Source: an uncultured Bacteroidales bacterium (GTDB lineage: Bacteria > Bacteroidota > Bacteroidia > Bacteroidales > F082). From it: DNA of 64,000 nt. The notes below the pieces were generated by a model that did no database searches, was not told where the DNA came from, and was given only the letters and a program-made list of their open reading frames with translations. Position 1 is the first letter of the stretch. Each line of letters starts with the position of its first letter. The position numbers and the translations under genes were made by a program. The stretch covers positions 1-64,000 of the forward strand of contig CAMZAM010000003.1 in the NCBI GenBank assembly GCA_947304185.1, given 5' to 3'. Below, piece after piece: positions 45,618-56,411 of this stretch.

Positions 45618-46394
45618 ATGATTCATTTCAGAACTGATAACGAAATTGAATTGCTGAGACAAGCTGCTTTGCTGGTGGGTAAGACCCTCGGCGAGGTAGG
45701 AAAGCATATACGTCCGGGAGTCCGTACCATCGACCTCGACAAACTCGCTGAAGAGTTTATCAGAGATCACGGAGCGACTCCGGCCTTCAAAGGCTACGGC
45801 GGATTTCCCGGAAGTCTATGCATCTCTGTCAACGAGCAGGTGGTCCACGGTATCCCGGGCGACTACGAACTCCGCGATGGCGACATTGTCTCGGTCGACT
45901 GCGGCACAGTGCTCAATGGCTACGTCGGTGACTCAGCCTACACATTCTGCTGCGGCGAGGTGTCGGAAGAGGTGAAGCTCCTTCTCAAACGTACGAAGGA
46001 ATCACTCTACAAAGGCATCGAGGCGGCAGTGGCAGGCAACAGGATAGGCGACATTGGCTATGCAGTGCAGAGCTACGTCGAGCAATTCGGTTACGGCGTC
46101 GTTCGTGAGCTCGTCGGACATGGCGTGGGACGCAAAATGCATGAAGACCCACAGGTGCCTAACTACGGAAAACGTGGAACAGGCGTTAAGCTGAGCGAAG
46201 GCATGGTACTCGCCATCGAACCGATGATCACTCTCGGAAAGAAAGAAATCGTGCAGGAACGTGACGGTTGGACCATCACCACTCGTGACAGGAAACCAGC
46301 CGCTCACTTCGAACACGATATCGCAGTACGCCACGGCAAAGCCGAGATATTATCAAGTTTTGAATGGGCAGAAGCAGTAGAAAATAACCAATAA
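45618..46394 (+). CDS. map: Methionine aminopeptidase, type I
   Basis: This enzyme removes the initiator Met from nascent chains. The 258 residues have the five metal ligands D94 and D105 (SVDCGTVLNGYVGDSAYTF), H168 (LVGHGVGRKMHEDP), E201 (LAIEPM) and E232 (FEHDIAV). It starts 11 nt after secY; infA follows after 12 nt, the common secY-map-infA order. Confidence 0.97.
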   Translation: MIHFRTDNEIELLRQAALLVGKTLGEVGKHIRPGVRTIDLDKLAEEFIRDHGATPAFKGYGGFPGSLCISVNEQVVHGIPGDYELRDGDIVSVDCGTVLNGYVGDSAYTFCCGEVSEEVKLLLKRTKESLYKGIEAAVAGNRIGDIGYAVQSYVEQFGYGVVRELVGHGVGRKMHEDPQVPNYGKRGTGVKLSEGMVLAIEPMITLGKKEIVQERDGWTITTRDRKPAAHFEHDIAVRHGKAEILSSFEWAEAVENNQ

Positions 46395-46406
46395 AAAGAA
46401 AATTAT

Positions 46407-46625
46407 ATGGCAAAACAGTTGTCGATAGAACAAGACGGTACAGTAACTGAATCACTCGGTAATGCAATGTTCCGTGTCGAATTGGAGAACGGTTTGCAAA
46501 TCATTGCACACATCTCCGGAAAAATGCGTATGCATTACATAAAAATTCTTCCTGGTGACAAGGTAAAACTCGAGATGTCGCCTTACGATTTGACAAAAGG
46601 TCGTATAACTTTCAGGTACAAATAA
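46407..46625 (+). CDS. infA: Translation initiation factor IF-1
   Basis: The 72-residue OB-fold protein contains [64 protein letters not shown]. It blocks the 30S A site during initiation. The next gene, rpmJ, has its own -7 box in the gap. Confidence 0.98.
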   Translation: MAKQLSIEQDGTVTESLGNAMFRVELENGLQIIAHISGKMRMHYIKILPGDKVKLEMSPYDLTKGRITFRYK

Positions 46626-46652
46626 AAATTTGCACCAAAATGTAAAAGGTAA

Positions 46653-46674
46653 CGCAAAATTTTGTAATTTTGCG
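46653..46674. promoter_or_regulatory. Inverted repeat overlapping rpmJ -7 box
   Basis: CGCAAAATT and AATTTTGCG are perfect 9-bp arms with a 4-nt loop. The -7 box TAATTTTG at 46665-46672 lies within the right arm. There is no U-tract after it, so an operator or promoter-linked structure is more likely than a terminator. Confidence 0.45.
46665..46672 (+). promoter_or_regulatory. Internal -7 box before rpmJ
   Basis: TAATTTTG fits TAnnTTTG, the only good internal promoter seen in the superoperon; it would give rpmJ, rpsM, rpsK, rpsD, rpoA and rplQ extra transcription. A matching -33 element is not clear. Confidence 0.45.
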
Positions 46675-46718
46675 CGCTAAAAATAAATGCTTCGAAAAAA
46701 GATAAAAAATTATATAAA

Positions 46719-46835
46719 ATGAAAGTAAGAGCATCTATCAAGAAGAGATCAGACGATTGCAAGATTGTGCGTCGTAAAGGTAAATTGTATGTAATTAACA
46801 AAAAGAACCCTAAGGAAAAACAACGTCAGGGCTAA
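46719..46835 (+). CDS. rpmJ: 50S ribosomal protein L36 (zinc-free form)
   Basis: A 38-residue ORF reads [20 protein letters not shown] ... QRQG. Aligned with zinc-type L36, three of the four metal ligands are replaced (Ser, Asn and Glu positions), leaving only one Cys. This matches the zinc-independent paralogue form. It starts at the ATG at 46719 and ends TAA at 46835; rpsM starts 18 nt later. Confidence 0.95.
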   Translation: MKVRASIKKRSDDCKIVRRKGKLYVINKKNPKEKQRQG

Positions 46836-46853
46836 TTAAAAAATAGATAAATT

Positions 46854-47231
46854 ATGGCTAGAATTGCTGGTGTAGATATCCCGAACAACAAACAAGGTCA
46901 AATATCTTTAACCTACATTTACGGTATCGGCCGTTCAGCTGCTAAAGCTATCCTTGCACAGGCTAACGTCCCAGCTGACAAGAAAGTCCAGGATTGGACC
47001 GATGATGAACAGAACGCTATCCGTAACATCATCGCCGATAATTACAAGACAGAAGGTGAACTCCGCAGCGAGATCCAGATCAACATCAAGCGTTTGATGG
47101 ATATCGGTTGCTACAGAGGAATCCGTCACCGTCTCGGATTACCACTGCGTGGTCAGAGCACAAAGAATAACGCTCGTACACGTAAAGGTCGTAAGAAGAC
47201 CGTCGCTAACAAGAAGAAAGCTACTAAGTAA
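46854..47231 (+). CDS. rpsM: 30S ribosomal protein S13
   Basis: The 125 residues include [33 protein letters not shown] and [31 protein letters not shown]. It contacts S19 and the P-site tRNA. It heads the alpha section. Confidence 0.98.
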   Translation: MARIAGVDIPNNKQGQISLTYIYGIGRSAAKAILAQANVPADKKVQDWTDDEQNAIRNIIADNYKTEGELRSEIQINIKRLMDIGCYRGIRHRLGLPLRGQSTKNNARTRKGRKKTVANKKKATK

Positions 47232-47278
47232 TTAGTGGTTGGATCATATTAAATACCATTAAAAGTAAAGTTTAAAAA

Positions 47279-47668
47279 ATGGCAAAAAACTCAAAATCTG
47301 TTAAGAAACGTGTTGTGAAGATTGAGGCTACCGGTAAGGCTTTTATCAAAGCTTCTTTCAATAACATCATCATTTCATTAGCAAACAATGAAGGACAAGT
47401 CATTTCTTGGGCATCAGCCGGAAAAATGGGCTTCAAGGGTTCAAAGAAGAATACTCCTTACGCAGCTCAAATGGCAGCAGAAGAATGCTCAAAGACAGCA
47501 TATGACTTGGGATTACGTAAAGTTAAAGTTTATGTCAAAGGACCAGGCGCAGGCCGTGAATCAGCTATCCGCGCTATCCACTCATCAGGCGTAGAAGTGA
47601 CAGAAATCATCGACGTTACTCCAATACCGCACAATGGTTGCCGTCCGCCAAAACGCAGAAGAGTGTAA
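47279..47668 (+). CDS. rpsK: 30S ribosomal protein S11
   Basis: The 129 residues include [43 protein letters not shown] and the C-terminal [26 protein letters not shown]. It forms the 30S platform. The 47-nt gap after rpsM holds nothing recognisable. Confidence 0.98.
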   Translation: MAKNSKSVKKRVVKIEATGKAFIKASFNNIIISLANNEGQVISWASAGKMGFKGSKKNTPYAAQMAAEECSKTAYDLGLRKVKVYVKGPGAGRESAIRAIHSSGVEVTEIIDVTPIPHNGCRPPKRRRV

Positions 47669-47695
47669 TTGTTTAACATTTAAAAAGTAAAAGTT

Positions 47696-48301
47696 ATGGC
47701 AAGATATACAGGTCCTAAGACAAAGATCGCCCGTAAGTTTGGTGAACCAATCTACGGCTCAGACAAGTACTACGAAAAGAGAAATTTCCCTCCGGGACAA
47801 CATGGTGCTGCAAAGAAACGTAAGAAAGTTTCTGAATACGGTATCCAGTTGCAGGAAAAACAGAAGGCAAAATACACCTACGGTATCCTCGAGCGTCAGT
47901 TCCGCAACACCTTCGAGAAAGCTTCGAAGAAGAAGGGTATCACCGGTGAAATCCTCCTCCAGCTCATCGAATCACGTGTCGACAACACAGTTTACCGTCT
48001 CGGTATCGCTCCTACACGTGACGCTGCCCGCCAGCTCGTCAGCCACCGTCACATCACAGTGAACGGCAAGGTGATGAACATCCCTTCAGCAATGCTGAAA
48101 CCAGGCGATATCGTTGCAGTGCGCGAGAAATCAAAGAGCTTGGAAGTTATTACAAATTCAGTGGCAGGCCATTCAAACAGCTTCCCATGGTTAGAATGGG
48201 ATTCGAATACCCTCACAGGAAAGTTCATGAGCTATCCTAACCGCGAGGATATTCCTGAAACCATCAATGAACAGCTTATCGTTGAGTTGTATTCTAAATA
48301 A
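47696..48301 (+). CDS. rpsD: 30S ribosomal protein S4
   Basis: The 201-residue protein lacks the zinc-type N-terminal cysteines and shows [18 protein letters not shown] and the S4 RNA-binding domain [40 protein letters not shown]. It initiates 30S assembly and in many bacteria represses the alpha operon. Confidence 0.98.
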   Translation: MARYTGPKTKIARKFGEPIYGSDKYYEKRNFPPGQHGAAKKRKKVSEYGIQLQEKQKAKYTYGILERQFRNTFEKASKKKGITGEILLQLIESRVDNTVYRLGIAPTRDAARQLVSHRHITVNGKVMNIPSAMLKPGDIVAVREKSKSLEVITNSVAGHSNSFPWLEWDSNTLTGKFMSYPNREDIPETINEQLIVELYSK

Positions 48302-48320
48302 TCGAATATAAACTGATATT

Positions 48321-49313
48321 ATGGCAATATTAGCATTTCAAAGACCTGATAAGGTCGTCATGGTAGAATCGACAGACAAACACGGTGTCTTCGAATTTCG
48401 CCCGCTCGAACCTGGCTACGGCATGACCATCGGTAACGCCTTGAGAAGAGTTCTCCTCTCATCGCTCGAAGGTTTTGCTATCACTTCAATCCGCATTGAA
48501 GGCGTGGAACACGAAATGGCTCCAATCCCTGGCGTCATCGAGGACCTCACCGACATCGTGCTGAAGTTCAAGCAAGTTCGCTTCAAACAACAAATCCCGG
48601 GTGAGACATTCGAAAAGGTCACCGTCGTCATCGGTGGACAAGAAGAATTCGTCGCCGGCGACATCAACAAGTTCCTCTCAGTGTTCCAAGTGCTGAACCC
48701 GGAACTCGTGATCTGCCACATGGACCCATCGGTGAAGTTGACTATCGACATGACCATCAACAAAGGTAGAGGTTATGTCAACGCCGACGAGAACAAGGTT
48801 CTCAACGCCCCAGTCAACACCATCGCCATCGATTCAATCCATACACCTATCAGAAACGTCAGCTTTAAGGTTGATAACTACCGTGTCGAGCAAAAGACCG
48901 ACTACGAGAAGCTCATCCTTGACATCGAAACAGATGGCTCAATCAATCCGAAAGACGCTATGACGGAAGCTGCTAAGATCCTCATCTATCACCTCATGCT
49001 GTTCTCAGACGAACGCATCACCCTGATGGATGAACAGAAGACAGTGTCGGAAGACTTTGACGAAGGCTCTCTGCACATTCGTCAGCTTCTGAAGACTAAA
49101 CTCGTCGATATGGATCTTTCAGTTCGCGCTCTGAACTGCCTCAAAGCAGCCGAAGTCGAAACAATCGGTGAACTCGTCGCCCTTAACAAAGCCGACCTGC
49201 TCAAGTTCCGTAACTTCGGTAAGAAGTCACTCACAGAACTTGAAGAATTGGTCAGAAGCAAGGGTCTCGAATTTGGAATGAATATCAGTAAGTATAAATT
49301 AGATAAGGAATAA
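48321..49313 (+). CDS. rpoA: RNA polymerase alpha subunit
   Basis: The 330 residues comprise the N-terminal dimerisation domain ([35 protein letters not shown]) and the C-terminal domain with helix-hairpin-helix [49 protein letters not shown], which binds activators and UP elements. Normal length; 5 nt before rplQ. Confidence 0.98.
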   Translation: MAILAFQRPDKVVMVESTDKHGVFEFRPLEPGYGMTIGNALRRVLLSSLEGFAITSIRIEGVEHEMAPIPGVIEDLTDIVLKFKQVRFKQQIPGETFEKVTVVIGGQEEFVAGDINKFLSVFQVLNPELVICHMDPSVKLTIDMTINKGRGYVNADENKVLNAPVNTIAIDSIHTPIRNVSFKVDNYRVEQKTDYEKLILDIETDGSINPKDAMTEAAKILIYHLMLFSDERITLMDEQKTVSEDFDEGSLHIRQLLKTKLVDMDLSVRALNCLKAAEVETIGELVALNKADLLKFRNFGKKSLTELEELVRSKGLEFGMNISKYKLDKE

Positions 49314-49318
49314 TAGAG

Positions 49319-49822
49319 ATGAGACACAATAAAAAAATCAATCATTTAGGAAGAAAAGCCGGTCATCGTAACTCGATGCTCGCCAACATGGCATCATCAT
49401 TGATCCTTGAGAAACGCATCATGACTACGACCGCTAAGGCTAAGGCATTGCGCCTCTACATCGAGCCAATGATCACCCGTTCCAAAGACGACTCAACGAA
49501 TTCACGTCGTATCGTGTTCGCACAGCTCCAAAACAAATACGCTGTGACAGAACTGTTCCGCGAAGTGAGCCAGAAAGTTGCTAACCGTCCAGGCGGCTAC
49601 ACACGTATCATTAAACTCGGTTTACGTGCAGGCGACAACGCTGATATGTGCATGATGGAGCTCGTTGACTATAACGATATCTACACCAATGGTAAGAAAG
49701 CTGCTAAGGCAACCAAGACAACTCGTCGTGGTGGCAAGAAGAAAGCAGAAGCTGCAAAAGCCGAAGAGGCCCCAGTAGCTGAAGCTCCAGCAGCAGCCGA
49801 AGAAGCTCCAAAAGCAGAATAA
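49319..49822 (+). CDS. rplQ: 50S ribosomal protein L17
   Basis: The 167 residues have the core [55 protein letters not shown] and a C-terminal extension of about 45 residues rich in Lys, Ala and Glu. The extension is low-complexity and common in Bacteroidetes. Last gene of the superoperon, closed by the hairpin at 49865. Confidence 0.97.
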   Translation: MRHNKKINHLGRKAGHRNSMLANMASSLILEKRIMTTTAKAKALRLYIEPMITRSKDDSTNSRRIVFAQLQNKYAVTELFREVSQKVANRPGGYTRIIKLGLRAGDNADMCMMELVDYNDIYTNGKKAAKATKTTRRGGKKKAEAAKAEEAPVAEAPAAAEEAPKAE

Positions 49823-49864
49823 TCAGCTTAATAGCTTAGAAGCTTATAAGTTTAGAAGTTTAAG

Positions 49865-49898
49865 GTAGAGGCGTCATAAAGGCGTCTCTACTGTTTTT
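49865..49898 (+). terminator. REP-like terminator after rplQ
   Basis: GTAGAGGCGT / GCGTCTCTAC form a 10-bp stem with two G-U pairs, followed by TG and T5. It should end the superoperon transcript. It shares the GTAGAG.CG...CGTCTCTAC pattern with the secDF terminator at 13452-13482. Confidence 0.75.
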
Positions 49899-49940
49899 AA
49901 AAATCTTTTAACTTTTATCTTTTATCTATTATCTTTTTTG

Positions 49941-49948
49941 TATCTTTG
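49941..49948 (+). promoter_or_regulatory. -7 box for eno
   Basis: TATCTTTG fits TAnnTTTG, 36 nt before the eno ATG, in a T-rich stretch lacking a clear -33 element. Confidence 0.6.
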
Positions 49949-49977
49949 TAGCTTGTATTGAAAATTTTTAAAATTAA

Positions 49978-51273
<1,296 letters not shown>

Positions 51274-51278
51274 TAAGT

Positions 51279-51394
51279 CGTCATTTCGACCGACTGAAAG
51301 GAGCGGAGAAATCTCATTCAATTTAAGACATATCTTATTTTGAAGGAGATTTCTCCATTTCGTTCCATTTCATTTCACTTCAGTCGAAATGACG
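51279..51394. repeat. Nested inverted repeat (Bacteroidetes GTCATTTCGAC-type) after eno
   Basis: Outer arms CGTCATTTCGAC (51279-51290) and GTCGAAATGACG (51383-51394) are 12 bp perfect. Inner arms GGAGAAATCTC (51305-51315) and GAGATTTCTCC (51346-51356) are 11 bp perfect. It could form a 116-nt cruciform or bidirectional terminator. Sequences starting GTCATTTCGAC and containing GGAGAAATC are very common dispersed repeats in Bacteroidetes (from memory). The right arm runs into the 3' end of the minus-strand helicase gene. Confidence 0.8.
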
Positions 51395-52802
51395 ATGAGA
51401 AAAAATACTCATCTTGAAAATTGACGAAATAAAGTTGTTTCTGAGCACGAGTCACTGCAGTATAAAACCAGCGTAAGTCGCTGATCTGCAATGATTCGTC
51501 ATCTTTTATGTATGGCGCATCGATAAACACCGTCGGCCACTGTCCACCTTGTGTCTTATGACAGGTGAGGGCATAGCCGAACTTTACCTGCAACGCATTG
51601 AAATACGTGTTTTTACGCATCTCTTTGTATCTGTCGCGTTTGTTGGGGATGTCCATATAGTCTTCTTCGATGGCGCGATATAGTCTTTCGGCTTCTTCCT
51701 GAGTGAGAGCAGGGGAGTCACTTGTCAAAGTTTCGAGGAGAATCTTGACCGAAAGATTCGGTTCATCTTGATAGTCAGTGAGTTGTATCTCCACATCGGC
51801 AAAATGAAAGCCGTACATCTCCTCAGTGCTGTTGATGCGCATAAGCTCAATCATGTCGCCGTTGGCGATGAAACTGACTTTCTGGTCTTCGTCGGTCCAG
51901 AAATAGTTGTTTTTCACCACCATGAGCTTGTCGCCTGTAGCAATCTCTCCCTCTTCCTGCAGTATACGCGCTCTGATGGCCTGATTGTACATATTGGCGC
52001 GGTTGTTACTCCTGCATATTATCACAGCTTCGTTGTTGTTTTTGCCGTTGAAACTCTGCCACAGCAGCTCTTCAAACTCTTGAGGCTCAATGCGATGCAC
52101 GTCAGAGAAGCCATTGGTGGTAAACAACGGTAGTGACGGTGTCGGTCCGCCCATTTTTCGCAACGCGGTCGCATTATACAAAATTCCCGATTCTTCTTCC
52201 TGTCGCATTACCTCAGTGAGCTCATACGATGCCACTGTCAATCCGAAGCCGTTTTTCAACACATTGATGTCGTTGGCAGGGCTGTTTTCCAGTCCTACAG
52301 GAGGCAGCTGAGCGTTATCGCCGATCAGAAGAAGCCTGCAGTTTTCACCAGAGAATACGTATCTTATCAAGTCGTCTAACAGCGAGCGTCCGTTGGCGAA
52401 ATCGTCAGGAATCATTGAACACTCGTCAACGATGAATAGTGTGTTCTTTGACTTATTTTCGGCCCTTGTCATCCTGAACGAGCCGTCGGCAAACGACTGG
52501 AAACGGTATATTTTTCTGTGTATCGTCGAAGCGGTCTTCCCCGTGTAGCCGCTCAGTACCTTCGCGGCTCGTCCTGTCGGTGCCATCAGTTGATATTTCA
52601 TCCCAATCTGCGGCAACGTTTTCACGAGAGTTGTCACTAAGGTTGTCTTACCGGTGCCGGCATATCCTTGTAAAAGGTAGGTAGGGCAGGGTTTTTCGGA
52701 GAGAAGAAAGGCGGCGAGATGGTATAAAACAGTATGCTGTCCTTCTGTAGGCACGAATCCGAAGGAGCCGGTCAAGAGTCGATACAAATCCTGCCGTGTC
52801 AT
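51375..52802 (-). CDS. RecD/Dda-like ATP-dependent DNA helicase
   Basis: This 475-residue SF1B helicase has Walker A GYAGTGKTT (46-54), Walker B IVDECSM (124-130), GDNAQLPPVG (motif III) and a UvrD_C_2 domain ending YALTCHKTQGGQWPTVFID and FYTAVTRAQKQLYFV. It resembles the small stand-alone RecD-like helicases of Bacteroidetes, not full RecD2. The last codons and stop lie within the right arm of the repeat at 51279-51394. It starts 1 nt after the tamL stop, at the end of the exbB-exbD-tonB-folC-tamL operon. Confidence 0.9.
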   Translation of the reverse strand: MTRQDLYRLLTGSFGFVPTEGQHTVLYHLAAFLLSEKPCPTYLLQGYAGTGKTTLVTTLVKTLPQIGMKYQLMAPTGRAAKVLSGYTGKTASTIHRKIYRFQSFADGSFRMTRAENKSKNTLFIVDECSMIPDDFANGRSLLDDLIRYVFSGENCRLLLIGDNAQLPPVGLENSPANDINVLKNGFGLTVASYELTEVMRQEEESGILYNATALRKMGGPTPSLPLFTTNGFSDVHRIEPQEFEELLWQSFNGKNNNEAVIICRSNNRANMYNQAIRARILQEEGEIATGDKLMVVKNNYFWTDEDQKVSFIANGDMIELMRINSTEEMYGFHFADVEIQLTDYQDEPNLSVKILLETLTSDSPALTQEEAERLYRAIEEDYMDIPNKRDRYKEMRKNTYFNALQVKFGYALTCHKTQGGQWPTVFIDAPYIKDDESLQISDLRWFYTAVTRAQKQLYFVNFQDEYFFSSSFRLK

Positions 52803-52803
52803 G

Positions 52804-55092
52804 TTAGAATGGATAACCTATACCAAAGTTCCAGACTACGTCGCGCCACTGTAATTTGTTGACTCTCCAGCGATGAGCTTCGTCGTAAGCCGGGTCGCAC
52901 AGAGGCACCGCGACGTCGAGACGGATGAGGAAGAACGACAGGTCGAGACGAAGACCGAAGCCTGCGTCGACGGCGAGCTGCTTGTAGAACTTGTCGAACT
53001 TAAACTGACCGCCAGGGAATGACTCGTTGTCGGTCAAAGTCCAGATATTACCGACATCAGAGAAGATAGCACCCTTAAACATTGAATAAATCGGGAAACG
53101 GTATTCGACGTTAGTCTCGAGTTGCAAGTCGCCGATATGCTCCATGTCGTAGCCTTCAGGATTGTTGAATTCTCCAGGTCCCAGCGTCCTAAACTGCCAT
53201 CCACGCATGCTATTTGAACCGCCTGCATAGAAACTTCTTTCAAACGGCAGGTCGATGGAATTGCCGTAAGCGATACCGTGACCGTACATCAGACGTAACG
53301 CGAGCATATTGCGGCTTGGCATGTAATGGTAAAACCTGAAATCGATCTGATATTTGAAGAACTGTGCGTAGCGTATCCCTATGATTTCGTGATGGTTATC
53401 CCTCTCCGTGATGACAGGCGTGTTGTTGAGCAGCGACAACACATTACCCGAGGTTTCGATGTCGAACTTTAGATAGAAGAAGTCGCTGTTTTTCTTGATA
53501 TTCTGGTTAGCGAACACAAATGAATAGTTCAAACCAAAAATCAAGTGGTCGGTGTACTGGTCTTTGATACGCTGGTTCGTCTCCAAGTCGAGAACTAAAG
53601 CAAATACATCTGATGGTAACACCTTGACGGTGTTGAGGTTAATAGGGGTGAGGAAGTGTTCGACTGTGTTTGATGCTCTCCAGTTGTAACCAAACGATGC
53701 CGTCATGATATAACGCATATACAACGGCCTGATCTGCATGTTGTAACCTGTCAGAAGCATGGTCTTAGGCTGATATTCGCTCACGAATCGGTGCAGTGGA
53801 ATCGGGCTGAGGAATCGAGGGAAGGTGATGCTCGCCTCGGCGCCGAACTCTCGGGTGTTGAAGATGCCTTCCTCGATGTACTGATTATTCACGCGCTGAG
53901 CCTGGAAACCGTATCTTAATGAGATACGCAGGACTTCAGAACCCCTGAAGATATTGTTGTTTCGATACGAGATGGAGCCTAAGGCGCCGAGGTCACCGCC
54001 TGAGTTGGTGCCCTCAATCTGAATGTTATAATGGTGTATCTTACCTTTTTGTAATGTGATATTGCAGTTCAGAAGCTTCACCGAGTCGTTGCCGCCTGGC
54101 ACTGTGTCGAAGCTTATGTTGCTGAGACTGTATAACTTAAGACTTCCCAGCGCGCGATATGTCTGCGTCACCTTCTTCTGACTGAACTCATCGCCCGGAT
54201 GTAACTGTATGACTTGGTTGAAAGTCTTCAGATTAACCTTAGGATCCTTTCCGTAGATGAAATCGAAACGATGTTCCGGGTCTTTTTTTCTTAATGAGAA
54301 TGTATGCTGAACGGTGTCGTTGACGATGGTGTTGGCTATTCTCGGGTTATGATCGGGATAGATGAACACATTGTTAATCAGATACTTATGATGTGGATCT
54401 CCATCAATACGCAGGGCCACGTCAACCTTCTTCTGCATCAGATTGGTATCTACCTCGTAAAAGATATAATCTTTAGAAAAGGTATAATATCCGTTGTCGC
54501 GAAGAGTGTTGGTAATCAATTCGCGGTCCTTATAAAGTGAGAAGAAGTTGTAATTATCGCCTTCTTTTAGTTGTAAATCTTCGTCTAAGTCGTTGACTAT
54601 CCTTGCGATAGTGCTGTCGTTGATTTTGTAGCTGATATTTCTGACAGTGTACGGCTCTTTCGGATGAATCTTATACACAACCTTGGCGCGGTTGTTCTTT
54701 GATGTCATCTCCGGCTCGACCTTTGACTTGAAATAGCCTGTGTTTGCAAGGTAATCCTCGATTTGCTGTCGTGAGTTATCGGTTTTTGAGACGCTGTAGT
54801 AAACTGGCTCAACGCCGAAGCTTTTATTTATCCACTTATAAAACTTTTTATCGGTTTTAGGCAGTGTACGATAGTAAACCCAAACTCTCGGCATCCATCC
54901 GAAGATGCTTTTTGTCGGTTTTTGCACGATGTAATTTGAGACTTCCGACTTAGGGATGTGGTATTGCGTTGAGTCGTTGACGATGACATTCTCAATCAAT
55001 ATCGCCTTGCCTTCAGGAATGTATTTCCTGATGGCGCAACTCGATAACCCTATGATTATCAGCGACAACAATATGATTTTTAAATATTTCAT
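52804..55092 (-). CDS. TamL-type BamA/TamA family outer membrane lipoprotein
   Basis: This 762-residue Omp85 protein has a lipoprotein signal (LIIIGLSSC, Cys19), POTRA-like domains (about 25-350: IENVIVND, VRNISYKINDS, FIYPDHNP) and a C-terminal barrel (about 380-762). The barrel has the Omp85 signature FYAGGSNSMRGWQFRTLGPG and ends WNFGIGYPF with the terminal Phe needed for insertion. A lipidated TamA variant is characteristic of Bacteroidetes (TamL), working with TamB, which is not in this window. Confidence 0.88.
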   Translation of the reverse strand: MKYLKIILLSLIIIGLSSCAIRKYIPEGKAILIENVIVNDSTQYHIPKSEVSNYIVQKPTKSIFGWMPRVWVYYRTLPKTDKKFYKWINKSFGVEPVYYSVSKTDNSRQQIEDYLANTGYFKSKVEPEMTSKNNRAKVVYKIHPKEPYTVRNISYKINDSTIARIVNDLDEDLQLKEGDNYNFFSLYKDRELITNTLRDNGYYTFSKDYIFYEVDTNLMQKKVDVALRIDGDPHHKYLINNVFIYPDHNPRIANTIVNDTVQHTFSLRKKDPEHRFDFIYGKDPKVNLKTFNQVIQLHPGDEFSQKKVTQTYRALGSLKLYSLSNISFDTVPGGNDSVKLLNCNITLQKGKIHHYNIQIEGTNSGGDLGALGSISYRNNNIFRGSEVLRISLRYGFQAQRVNNQYIEEGIFNTREFGAEASITFPRFLSPIPLHRFVSEYQPKTMLLTGYNMQIRPLYMRYIMTASFGYNWRASNTVEHFLTPINLNTVKVLPSDVFALVLDLETNQRIKDQYTDHLIFGLNYSFVFANQNIKKNSDFFYLKFDIETSGNVLSLLNNTPVITERDNHHEIIGIRYAQFFKYQIDFRFYHYMPSRNMLALRLMYGHGIAYGNSIDLPFERSFYAGGSNSMRGWQFRTLGPGEFNNPEGYDMEHIGDLQLETNVEYRFPIYSMFKGAIFSDVGNIWTLTDNESFPGGQFKFDKFYKQLAVDAGFGLRLDLSFFLIRLDVAVPLCDPAYDEAHRWRVNKLQWRDVVWNFGIGYPF

Positions 55093-55124
55093 CTCAATAA
55101 CCTATAACCAATAACCTATAACCA

Positions 55125-56411
55125 TTATATCACCTCTGCTACAGTGAAATTACTGCCTCCAATAAACACTATATCTTCAAAGCGGGCATTATTCAAAGCA
55201 GAATTGTATGCCTGCTGCACCGATTCGTAGACATTTCCTCTCAATCCGGCCTCTAATGCCTTCTCTGCCAATATGTTAGCATCTAATCCGCGAGGTATGT
55301 CGGCCTTGCAGAAATAGTATTCGGCATAATGTGGCAGAAGATGAAGAATGCCGTCAATGTCTTTGTCATTGACACAGCCAAGCACGAAGTGTAACTTCCT
55401 GAAAGTCATGTCGCTAAGCTGCATCACTATCTCTTTTATGCCGCCTACGTTATGTCCTGTATCTGCAATCACCAGAGGTTGACGGCTCAGAATCTGCCAG
55501 CGTCCCATCAGGTTGGTGTTTTTCACCACAAACTCAAGTCCGTTGACGATGTCTTTCTTGTCGATATTGAACTTTTCCTTAAGAATCTCGACGGCACAAA
55601 TCGCTGTGGCGAGGTTCTTCTTCTGATAATATCCAAGGAGAGGGAACTCCACCGCCTCGATGTACAGTTCGTTGTTTTTCCAGATGTCAAACTTCTGATA
55701 ATCAAGCGATTCGATGTGAACCTTATCGCAGTCGACAATCTGGTCGGCAAAATAGATAGGTGCCTTGCATTCCTCGGCCTTCTTGATGAACACCTCTTTA
55801 GTCTCAGGCTGTGTCTCGCCGATGACGACTGGAGTATTCGGCTTGATGATGCCTGCTTTTTCTACTGCTATCTCAGCCAGGGTGTTGCCGAGCATGCTCA
55901 CATGATCCAAGGAAATATTGGTGATTACGCTGAGTTCCGGTTTTATCACGTTGGTTGAATCGAGACGACCGCCCAGTCCAACCTCAATGATCGCGATGTC
56001 GACTTTTTCTTTGGCGAAGTAGTCGAATGCCATGCCTGTAGCCATCTCGAAGAACGACAGCTGCATCTCTTCAAACTTGGTTTTGTTGTCATCGATAAAG
56101 TCGATGACGTTCTGCTCGGGTATCATCTGTCCGTTGATGCGTATGCGTTCGCGGAAGTCGAGCAGGTGAGGGGAGGTGTACAAGCCTGTCTTGTAACCGC
56201 ATTCCTGGAATATCGATGCCAGGGTATGCGACACGGTGCCTTTGCCGTTGGTGCCGGCAACGTGCACAGTCTTGAAGCTATTTTGCGGATTGCCAAGAAA
56301 ATCTAACAGTTCCGTGATGTTGCCGAGGTCAGGTTTATATGCCTTTGCTCCGATCTTCTGATACATCGGGAACTTATTGAACATCCAGTTTGTTGTCTCA
56401 GCGTAGTTCAT
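55125..56411 (-). CDS. folC: Folylpolyglutamate synthase / dihydrofolate synthase
   Basis: The 428-residue Mur-ligase-fold enzyme adds Glu to folates. It has VAGTNGKGTVSHTLAS (P-loop near 50), YTSPHLLDFRERIRING, IIEVGLGGRLDSTN and ADTGHNVGG. Its ATG overlaps the tonB stop region by 4 nt. A 32-nt gap precedes tamL. Confidence 0.95.
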   Translation of the reverse strand: MNYAETTNWMFNKFPMYQKIGAKAYKPDLGNITELLDFLGNPQNSFKTVHVAGTNGKGTVSHTLASIFQECGYKTGLYTSPHLLDFRERIRINGQMIPEQNVIDFIDDNKTKFEEMQLSFFEMATGMAFDYFAKEKVDIAIIEVGLGGRLDSTNVIKPELSVITNISLDHVSMLGNTLAEIAVEKAGIIKPNTPVVIGETQPETKEVFIKKAEECKAPIYFADQIVDCDKVHIESLDYQKFDIWKNNELYIEAVEFPLLGYYQKKNLATAICAVEILKEKFNIDKKDIVNGLEFVVKNTNLMGRWQILSRQPLVIADTGHNVGGIKEIVMQLSDMTFRKLHFVLGCVNDKDIDGILHLLPHYAEYYFCKADIPRGLDANILAEKALEAGLRGNVYESVQQAYNSALNNARFEDIVFIGGSNFTVAEVI

